Positions 8,296 through 15,079 of a stretch of DNA of 64,000 bases are shown here, piece by piece. The notes under the pieces are model-generated. The model was not told the origin of the DNA. It saw only the letters and a list, made by a program, of their open reading frames with translations, and did no database searches. Within the stretch, counting starts at the first letter, position 1. Each line of letters begins with the position of its first letter. The position numbers and the translations under genes were made by a program. Source of the DNA: Streptomyces griseiscabiei (GTDB lineage: Bacteria; Actinomycetota; Actinomycetes; Streptomycetales; Streptomycetaceae); NCBI RefSeq assembly GCF_020010925.1, contig NZ_JAGJBZ010000002.1, positions 1,984,001 to 2,048,000 of the forward strand. The letters run 5' to 3'.

Positions 8296-9441
8296 GTGAT
8301 CCGCAGCGCACGGGTCGTCGTCATCGGCGGAGGAGTCATCGGGACGAGCATCGCCTACCATCTGGCCGCCGCCGGAGTGGACGACGTCGTCCTCGTCGAA
8401 CGCGACGAACTGGCCTCCGGATCGACCGCGAGGGCCGCCGGCGGTGTCCGCGCCCAGTTCTCCGACGAACTCAACATCCAGCTCGGCGCCCGCAGCCTGG
8501 AGGCGTTCGGCCGCTTCCGGCAGGAACTGGGCCACGACATCGGACTCCACCGGGTCGGCTACCTCTTCCTCCTGACGACCCCCGACGAGGTCGCCCAGTT
8601 CGAGGCCGGCGTCCAGCTCCAGAACGACCTGGGCGTGCCCAGCCGCTTGGTCGACCCCGCCGAGGCGCGGCGGCTCTCCCCGCTGATCTCCACCGACGGC
8701 CTGCTCGCCGCCGCGTTCTCGCCCGACGACGGGCACTGCACCCCCGAGTCCGTGGTCCACGGCTACGCCGCAGGGGCCCGCCGCCACGGGGCGACCGTGT
8801 TGCGCAACTGCGAGGTCCTCGGCATCGAGACCTGGCGGGACACGATCACGGCCGTGGTCACGAGCAAGGGCCGGATCGTCACCGACACGGTGGTGTGCGC
8901 GGCCGGCGCCTGGTCCCGGTCGGTCGGCGTCATGGTCGGCGTCGACCTCCCCGTGGAGCCGCTGCGCCGCCAGATCGCCGTCACCGAACCGGTCCCCGGC
9001 CTGCCGCCCGACCTCCCCATGACGATCGACTTCACCAGCAGCCTCTACTTCCACACCGAGGGCCCCGGCCTGCTCGTCGGCATGTCCGACTCCGACGAAC
9101 GGCCGGGCTTCGCCACCGACACCCACGACCGCTGGATCCCCCGCCTGTACGAGGCCATGGAGCGCCGCGCGCCCGGCCTGCTCGACCTGCGCCGCACGGG
9201 CGGCTGGGCGGGCCTGTACGAGATCACACCGGACCACAACGCGCTGATCGGCGAGGCCGGTTCGTGCTCCCGTTTCCTCTACGCGACCGGGTTCTCCGGT
9301 CATGGGTTCCTGCAGGGCCCGGCGGTCGGCGAGGTGGTCCGCGACCTGTATCTGGGCCGCGTACCCTTCGTCGACATCAGCCCCTTGAACGTCGACCGGT
9401 TCACGGCCGACGCGCTGCGCCCGGAGGCCAACCTCGTATGA
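8296..9441 (+). CDS. FAD-dependent amine/amino-acid oxidoreductase (DAO family)
   Basis: 381 aa, GTG start with GAAGGGAG upstream. The FAD Rossmann motif VVVIGGGVIGTSIAYHLA is at residues 7-24, followed by VLVERDELASGSTARAAGG and, near the end, GFSGHGFLQGPAVGEVV, the pattern of glycine/sarcosine/D-amino-acid oxidases. The stop overlaps the next gene by four bases. Its partners are two saccharopine-dehydrogenase-type genes, so the substrate may be a secondary amine such as saccharopine or a related N-substituted amino acid (inference from context). Confidence 0.87.
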   Translation: MIRSARVVVIGGGVIGTSIAYHLAAAGVDDVVLVERDELASGSTARAAGGVRAQFSDELNIQLGARSLEAFGRFRQELGHDIGLHRVGYLFLLTTPDEVAQFEAGVQLQNDLGVPSRLVDPAEARRLSPLISTDGLLAAAFSPDDGHCTPESVVHGYAAGARRHGATVLRNCEVLGIETWRDTITAVVTSKGRIVTDTVVCAAGAWSRSVGVMVGVDLPVEPLRRQIAVTEPVPGLPPDLPMTIDFTSSLYFHTEGPGLLVGMSDSDERPGFATDTHDRWIPRLYEAMERRAPGLLDLRRTGGWAGLYEITPDHNALIGEAGSCSRFLYATGFSGHGFLQGPAVGEVVRDLYLGRVPFVDISPLNVDRFTADALRPEANLV

Positions 9442-10478
9442 CCGATCTCCACTTGTGGCTCCGCCACGAGACCCGCACCACCGAACGCCGCACCCCGATC
9501 GTGCCGACCGACGCCCGGCGGCTCGTCGAGAACGGCGTACGGATCACCGTCGAGGACTCCGCCCAGCGGATCTTCCCCGTGGCGGAGTACGAGGAGGCCG
9601 GCTGCCAGGTCGCCGACCCCGGGTCCTGGGTCTCGGCATCGGCGCGAGCGGTGATCGTGGGCCTGAAGGAACTCCCGGACAGCCCGCCGGAATTGACGCA
9701 CCGTCATATCTTCTTCGGGCACGCCTACAAGGGGCAGCCCGGCGCCGAGGCCCTGCTGCGCCGGTTCGCCGTCGGGGGCGGAGCTCTGCTCGACCTGGAG
9801 TACCTGGTCGACGACCGGGGCCGCAGACTCGCCGCCTTCGGCTTCTGGGCGGGCTATCTGGGCGCGGCCCTCGCCGTACTCCACCACCGGGGCGTGCTGG
9901 GGGCCCCGCTCGTCCCCACCACCAGAGAGGCGATGGAGGCCGAACTCCGCGCGTCCACGGGTGACTTGACCGCGCTGGTCATCGGTGCCCTGGGCCGCAG
10001 CGGCCGGGGCGCGCGCACGGCGCTCGGCGAGGCCGGTGTCGAACCGACCTGCTGGGACCTGCCCGAGACCCGCGACCTGGACCGCCCGGCGCTGCTGGCC
10101 CACGACCTGATGGTCAACACCGTGCTGACCACCAGCCCGGTGCCGCCGTTCCTGACGGACAAGGACCTCGACGGCCCGGACCGCCGTCTGAGGACCCTGT
10201 CGGACGTCACGGTCGACGTCGGCTCACCCATGAACGTCCTGCCCGTCTACGACACGACCACGGAGTGGGACGCCCCGGTACGGCGGCTGCGCGAACACCC
10301 CCCGCTCGACCTCATCGCCATCGACAACCTGCCCTCCCTGCTGCCCCGCGAGGCGAGCACCGACTTCTCGGCCGCTCTGCTGCCGCAACTGCTGGACTTC
10401 GGGACGGGCGGGGCCTGGGGCCGCTGCCTGGACCGGTTCCGCGAGGTCAGCGGCGAACTGGGCCTCACAGAAAGGTAG
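9438..10478 (+). CDS. Lys1-like saccharopine dehydrogenase (AlaDH/PNT fold)
   Basis: 346 aa, ATGA-coupled to the FAD oxidoreductase. The N-terminus (LWLRHETRTTERRTPIVP) is the alanine dehydrogenase/transhydrogenase N-domain; RHIFFGHAYKGQPG near 90 carries the His/Lys region seen in lysine-forming saccharopine dehydrogenases. A second Rossmann domain follows (LVIGALGRSGRGART). Lys1-type enzymes interconvert lysine plus 2-oxoglutarate and saccharopine with NAD. It is followed after 7 nt by the Lys9-like gene. Direction (lysine breakdown or a biosynthetic side reaction) cannot be told from sequence. Confidence 0.82.
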   Translation: MTDLHLWLRHETRTTERRTPIVPTDARRLVENGVRITVEDSAQRIFPVAEYEEAGCQVADPGSWVSASARAVIVGLKELPDSPPELTHRHIFFGHAYKGQPGAEALLRRFAVGGGALLDLEYLVDDRGRRLAAFGFWAGYLGAALAVLHHRGVLGAPLVPTTREAMEAELRASTGDLTALVIGALGRSGRGARTALGEAGVEPTCWDLPETRDLDRPALLAHDLMVNTVLTTSPVPPFLTDKDLDGPDRRLRTLSDVTVDVGSPMNVLPVYDTTTEWDAPVRRLREHPPLDLIAIDNLPSLLPREASTDFSAALLPQLLDFGTGGAWGRCLDRFREVSGELGLTER

Positions 10479-10485
10479 TAGCCCG

Positions 10486-11637
10486 ATGACCGAGGTGGTC
10501 CCCGCGAGCGGCACCGTCCACTGGGTCGGCGCCGGCCTCTCCACGGGCAGCGGCCTGGCCGCCCTGTGCGACACCGCCGCCCGGGTACGGCTGTGGCACC
10601 GCACCGAGGAGCGCGCCGAACAGGCCCTGGCCGCACGGGGGCTGGCGGGTCTCGCCGAGCCCCGCGCGTACACACTGCCGGCGCTGGTGGCCGAGCTGGC
10701 GCCCGGAGACGTCGTGGTCTCGATGCTTCCGGCCCCGGAACACGGTCCGCTGCTCGGGGCGTGCGTCGGGGCGCGGGCCCACTTCGCCTGCTCCAGCTAT
10801 GTCTCGGACGCCGTGCTGGAGCAGGTACCGACGGCCGCGTCGGCGGGGATCGCCGTCCTCACCGAGGCGGGTCTCGACCCGGGTGTCGACCATCTCTTCG
10901 CCCACAGCCTGATCGCACGGGCGACCGAGGCGATCGGGCCTGAGACCCCCGCCTCGTACACCCTCACCTCCTACTGCGGCGGTGTCCCGGCCGTCCCCAA
11001 CGACTTCCGCTACCGCTTCAGCTGGGCCCCGGCCGGAGTGCTGGGCGCCCTGCGCTCGCCCGCCCGGTACATCGAGGACGGCGCCGAGACCACGGCCGAC
11101 CGCCCCTGGACGGCCACCCGCCCGCACGTCATCGACGGCGAGACCTTCGAGGCCTACCCCAACCGCGACAGCGTCCCCTTCGTCGCCCAGTACGGGCTGC
11201 CCCCGTCCTGGAAACCGCTGACCTTCGTCCGCGGCACCCTCCGCCTCGACGGCTGGCTCAGCGCGTGGGCCCCGGTCTTCGCGGAGCTGGAGCAGGGCGA
11301 CGACCGCCGTATCGCCGAGCTGGCGGGCGAACTGGCGGCGCGCCACCCGACGACCGACTCCGACCTCGACCGGGTCGTCCTCGCCGTCTCCCTCGACGTC
11401 CACACCGACGCGGGCGCCCACTGGTCCGGCCGCCATCTCCTTGACACCACCGGCACGAAGGAGGAGAGCGCCATGGCCCGCCTGGTGTCCCGCCCCCTAG
11501 CCCTCGGGGTGGGACACATCCTGGACGGTTCGCTGCCGGCGGGCCTGAGCAGGGCGGCGGAGACGGGGGAGCGGTCGCGGGTGTGGCTGCGGGAACTGAA
11601 GGAGTCCGGCGTGGAGTTCACGGGACGGATCGACTAG
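10486..11637 (+). CDS. Lys9-like saccharopine dehydrogenase/reductase
   Basis: 383 aa, ATG start after GAAAGGTAG. It begins with a Rossmann turn (VHWVGAGLSTGSGLAALC) and contains the C-terminal catalytic-domain features of the glutamate-forming saccharopine dehydrogenases: GLDPGVDHLFAH, SYCGGVPA, NDFRYRFSWAP. These enzymes split saccharopine to glutamate and aminoadipate semialdehyde. With the Lys1-like gene it would complete lysine to aminoadipate semialdehyde as separate polypeptides rather than the fused animal/plant form. It ends 22 nt from the convergent serine hydrolase gene. Confidence 0.83.
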   Translation: MTEVVPASGTVHWVGAGLSTGSGLAALCDTAARVRLWHRTEERAEQALAARGLAGLAEPRAYTLPALVAELAPGDVVVSMLPAPEHGPLLGACVGARAHFACSSYVSDAVLEQVPTAASAGIAVLTEAGLDPGVDHLFAHSLIARATEAIGPETPASYTLTSYCGGVPAVPNDFRYRFSWAPAGVLGALRSPARYIEDGAETTADRPWTATRPHVIDGETFEAYPNRDSVPFVAQYGLPPSWKPLTFVRGTLRLDGWLSAWAPVFAELEQGDDRRIAELAGELAARHPTTDSDLDRVVLAVSLDVHTDAGAHWSGRHLLDTTGTKEESAMARLVSRPLALGVGHILDGSLPAGLSRAAETGERSRVWLRELKESGVEFTGRID

Positions 11638-11659
11638 CGGCGGCCCCCGTCGGGCGCGG

Positions 11660-12883
11660 TCAGATCACGGACTCATGCACCAACCGCTTCAACTCCGGAT
11701 ACACCGAGAACGAGGACCGCCGCCGCACCTGCGTCATGAACTGAACGGTCAGATCCCGCGCCGGATCCACCCAGAAGGTCGTCGTCGCGGCCCCGGTCCA
11801 CCCGAACGTCCCCAGGGAGGACGGGCATTCGGTCACGGACGGGTCGATCACCACGGACACGCCGAGCCCGAACCCGACGCCCACGTTGCCCGGCTGCCGG
11901 TGGACGGCACTGCCGTACGTACGGATGTCCGCACCTTCCGGCAGCTGGTTCGTGGCCATCATGGCGACGGACTCGGCGGACAGCAGCCGTACCCCGTCGA
12001 GTTCACCGCGCCGCCGCAGGAACTCGGCGAACCGGTGGTAGTCGCGGGCCGAGGCGACCATGCCGCCGCTGCCGGACAGGAAGCGCGGCCGGCCGCGCAC
12101 CGGGAGGCCGGGGACGGGCGCGATCGACCCGTCCTCCTGCTCGCCGTACAACTCGGCCAGCCGCTGCGCCTGTTCGGGGGTGACCTGGAAGCCCGCGTCC
12201 GTCATACCCAGCGGCCCGAGGATCCGCTCGGCGAAGAACACGTCGAGGTCCTGGCCCGACACGACCTCGACGATCCGGCCGAGGACGTTGGTGGAGACGG
12301 AGTAGTTCCACTGCGAGCCCGGCTCGAACTGCAGTGGCAGGCGCGCGTACTCCGCGCAGGTCCGCGCCAGATCGGCGCCCGGCCGCACGGAGTTCTCCAG
12401 ACCCGCGTCGCGGTAGAGCGCGTCCACGGGGTGGTCGTAGTAGAAACCGAAGGTCAGGCCCGAGGTGTGGGTCAGCAGATGGCGGACGAGGATCGGCTGC
12501 TCGGCCGGACGGGTCCGGACGTCGGCGCCCGCACCGGACTCGTACACACGGGGCTCGGCGAACTCCGGGAGATAGCGGGAGACCGGGTCCGTGAGCGACA
12601 GCCGCCCCTCCTCGACCAGTATCAGCGCGGCGACCGACGTGACCGGCTTGGTCATGGAGTAGACCCGCCACAACGTGTCCGGCTCGACGGGGAGTCGAGC
12701 CTTCCGGTCGCGCATGCCGTAGGTCGTGAGGTGGGCGACGCGACCGCCGCGGGCCAGGGACAGCAGATAGCCGGGCAGCCGGCCCTCGTCGACCTGGAGG
12801 GCCAGGTACTCGTCCAGCCGGGCCAGGGTCCTCGGGTCGAGGCCGGCCTCGCGCGGCTCTGCCTCTCGGCGCAGTCGTTCCAT
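11660..12883 (-). CDS. Serine hydrolase, beta-lactamase/class C esterase family
   Basis: 407 aa. The ATG at 12883 is preceded by a strong GGAGGAGAACCACC site, so longer frames are discarded. The S-x-x-K nucleophile motif is SMTK near residue 94, with WNYSVSTNVLG supplying the family Tyr. A C-terminal GWTGAATTTFWVDP block is typical of EstB/class C-like esterases. There is no signal peptide, so it is probably an intracellular esterase or amidase. It is the last gene of a TetR, MFS exporter, hydrolase run, 25 nt after the exporter, which suggests modification or hydrolysis of the exported compound. Confidence 0.88.
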   Translation of the reverse strand: MERLRREAEPREAGLDPRTLARLDEYLALQVDEGRLPGYLLSLARGGRVAHLTTYGMRDRKARLPVEPDTLWRVYSMTKPVTSVAALILVEEGRLSLTDPVSRYLPEFAEPRVYESGAGADVRTRPAEQPILVRHLLTHTSGLTFGFYYDHPVDALYRDAGLENSVRPGADLARTCAEYARLPLQFEPGSQWNYSVSTNVLGRIVEVVSGQDLDVFFAERILGPLGMTDAGFQVTPEQAQRLAELYGEQEDGSIAPVPGLPVRGRPRFLSGSGGMVASARDYHRFAEFLRRRGELDGVRLLSAESVAMMATNQLPEGADIRTYGSAVHRQPGNVGVGFGLGVSVVIDPSVTECPSSLGTFGWTGAATTTFWVDPARDLTVQFMTQVRRRSSFSVYPELKRLVHESVI

Positions 12884-12908
12884 GGTGGTTCTCCTCCGGT
12901 GGCCCGGG

Positions 12909-14399
12909 TCACGGCTCGCGGTCAGGCCGGTCGCACTCACTCCGGTCGCCCTCACACTTCTTGCCTTCATCGTTCCGTACTGATCGCGTTCCATCCCTCA
13001 CGGGGCGGGCGGGTCGGGGCATTCGCAGGGCAAGAGGCGCACCGAGTGCGGCCACACCGGCCAGGAGCAGCAGCGCGGGGCGCGTGCCGAGCGGCATCAG
13101 CGAGGTCGCGGCGGCCACCCCGAGGGTCGGGCCGATGTTCATCGCGGTCTGCTGCAGCCCGCCCGCCACCCCGGCCGCCTCCGGCGGAGCGTGCCGTACG
13201 ACGACGGCGGTCGCGGTGACCATCAGCGCGCCGAAACCGGCCCCCAGCAGCAGGAATCCGCCGCCGGTCAGTACGGTCGACGATCCGGGGCCGAGCCCGG
13301 ACAGTGCCAGCACACCGGCGGTGAGCAGCGCCGTCCCCGTGAGGGCGGTGGGCCGGGCACCCCACCGGCGCAGCAGTACGGCCGACAGGGGTGCCCCGAG
13401 CACCATCGTCACACCGCCGGGCAGCGCGACGAGGCTCGTGCGCAGCGGGTCCATGCCGAGCCTGTCCTGGAGGACGAAGCTGCACACGAACAGCGCGCCG
13501 AGCATGGCCGCCGACGCCGCCACGAGCACCCCGAGCGCCGCACGGACCGGAACCGAGCCCAGCACGGCGGGCGGCAACAGCGGTTCGGGGGTACGGCGTT
13601 CACGGCGGACGAGGGCGACGGCGCAGACGGCGGCGACCAGCAGACCGAGCACCCCGGCCGCCGTCCAGCCCTGCTCGGGCACCCCGACCAGCGTGTGGAC
13701 GACAGCCGCGAGGGCCACGGCGAGCAGCGCGGCGCCGGGCAGATCGAGGCCGGTCGGGTCGGGACGGGTGCCGTGGCCCTGTTGCGCGCGCTCCGCCCCC
13801 GGAGTCCGCACCGCCAGCGCCAGCGCGCCCATGACCAGCGCCGGTACGACGTTGAGGAAGAACACCGCCCGCCAGCCGAGCTGGGCCACGAGGACCCCGC
13901 CGACGAGGGGACCGGCGGCGACCGCCACCCCGATGGCGCTGGTCCGCAGCGCGATGGGCATCCCCAGCCGGTCGGGCGGGAACGCGGCCCGCAGCATCCC
14001 GAGCGTGGCGGGCTGCAGCAGCGCCCCGAAGACGCCCTGGGCGACCCGCAGCCCGATCACCCAGCCCACCCCGGGTGCGAACCCGATCCCGGCGGACGTC
14101 GCCCCGAACCCCAAGACACCCCAGGCGAACACCCGTTGGTGCCCGAACCGGTCACCGAGCCGCCCGGCGAACACCAACAGTCCCGCCACCGCGATCAGAT
14201 ACCCGCTACTGGTCCACTGCACCTCGGTGAGGGAGGCGTCGAGGTCGCGCCGCAGGGACGGCTGAGCGATCATCAGCACCGTTCCGTCGAGGGCGACGAT
14301 CACGGCACCGAGCACACTGTTGGCGAGGGTGAGCCGGCGGTGGGCGGTCGGTGCCGGGCCGCCCCGGTCCACCCCGGCCTCGGCCGCGGTCGCCGTCAT
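12909..14399 (-). CDS. MFS drug exporter, DHA2 family (14 TM)
   Basis: 496 aa with about 14 hydrophobic helices. The DHA2 N-terminal signature VALDGTVLMIAQPSL is at about 37-51, GRLGDRFGHQRVF is the loop 2-3 motif A, and motif C appears as AAGPLVGGVL in TM5. It exports drugs or metabolites by proton antiport. Its start overlaps the stop of the TetR gene by four bases, so regulator and pump are translationally coupled under the palindromic operator just upstream. Confidence 0.9.
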   Translation of the reverse strand: MTATAAEAGVDRGGPAPTAHRRLTLANSVLGAVIVALDGTVLMIAQPSLRRDLDASLTEVQWTSSGYLIAVAGLLVFAGRLGDRFGHQRVFAWGVLGFGATSAGIGFAPGVGWVIGLRVAQGVFGALLQPATLGMLRAAFPPDRLGMPIALRTSAIGVAVAAGPLVGGVLVAQLGWRAVFFLNVVPALVMGALALAVRTPGAERAQQGHGTRPDPTGLDLPGAALLAVALAAVVHTLVGVPEQGWTAAGVLGLLVAAVCAVALVRRERRTPEPLLPPAVLGSVPVRAALGVLVAASAAMLGALFVCSFVLQDRLGMDPLRTSLVALPGGVTMVLGAPLSAVLLRRWGARPTALTGTALLTAGVLALSGLGPGSSTVLTGGGFLLLGAGFGALMVTATAVVVRHAPPEAAGVAGGLQQTAMNIGPTLGVAAATSLMPLGTRPALLLLAGVAALGAPLALRMPRPARPVRDGTRSVRNDEGKKCEGDRSECDRPDREP

Positions 14400-14974
14400 C
14401 GCCCCTCGCTCCCCAGGTGCGCGTCCAGCGCGGTCCGCAGCAGGGGCTCCACGTCAGCGGCCCCCGTGGTGAGTTGAAGAGAACCCCAGGTCCACAGCTG
14501 GGCGATGCCGTGGAGGTTGGCCAGCAACGCGCCCGCGACGAGCCGCGCGTCGGCGTCGGGCCGGGCCCGCCCCACGAGGTCCACCAGCAGCGAGAAGATC
14601 GGCAGACTGGCGTCGCGCAACCCCAACTCGTTGCTCTCCAACAGATCATGACGGAACATCAGCTCGTGCATGCCCCGGTTGCCGAGCGCGAAGTCGAGAT
14701 AGACCCGCCCCAGCGTCGCGATCTGCTCCCGCGGCCCCGCCGTACCGCCCCCGAGGGCGACCGTCCCCCGCCCCGCCAACTCCTCGAACCCCCGCCGGGC
14801 GATCGCCGACAGCAGCTCCGGATGCGTGGGGAAGTACCGCCGCGGCGCCCCGTGCGACACCCCCGCCCGCCGCGCGATCTCCCGCAACGACAGCGCCTGG
14901 ACGCCCTCCTCGGTCACCAACGCGACCCCGACCTCGACCAGCCGGGACCGCAGTCCCGTGTTCGGCTCGCTCAT
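14396..14974 (-). CDS. TetR-family repressor of the adjoining exporter
   Basis: 192 aa. The N-terminal HTH is typical: LSLREIARRAGVSHGAPRRYFPTHPELLSAIA at about 29-60, whose recognition helix holds SHGAPRRYF. The C-terminal ligand domain is of the WHG/TetR_C type. It is the first gene of the exporter operon, and its start codon lies 1-2 nt from an inverted-repeat operator, so autorepression with release by the pump substrate is the natural model. Confidence 0.9.
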   Translation of the reverse strand: MSEPNTGLRSRLVEVGVALVTEEGVQALSLREIARRAGVSHGAPRRYFPTHPELLSAIARRGFEELAGRGTVALGGGTAGPREQIATLGRVYLDFALGNRGMHELMFRHDLLESNELGLRDASLPIFSLLVDLVGRARPDADARLVAGALLANLHGIAQLWTWGSLQLTTGAADVEPLLRTALDAHLGSEGR

Positions 14975-14975
14975 G

Positions 14976-15011
14976 GACAGTGTCTACCAGTGGTGCGTAG
15001 ACACTGTCTAC
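14976..15011 (-). promoter_or_regulatory. Twin TetR operator over a leaderless promoter
   Basis: GTAGACACTGTCTAC (14997-15011) is a perfect palindrome about its central base. A second, slightly degenerate copy is centred at 14980, and the two form a 12-bp inverted repeat (14976-14987 and 14997-15008). On the minus strand TAGACA elements occur 17-18 bp apart, the last only about 7 nt from the ATG. A leaderless transcript whose promoter is fully covered by repressor is therefore likely (inference). Confidence 0.75.
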
Positions 15012-15079
15012 TCGATAGTGGCCCAACGCTGATGACCCTGCCGATGATGACTCCGCGCAGGAGACCGATGCGCCGACCG

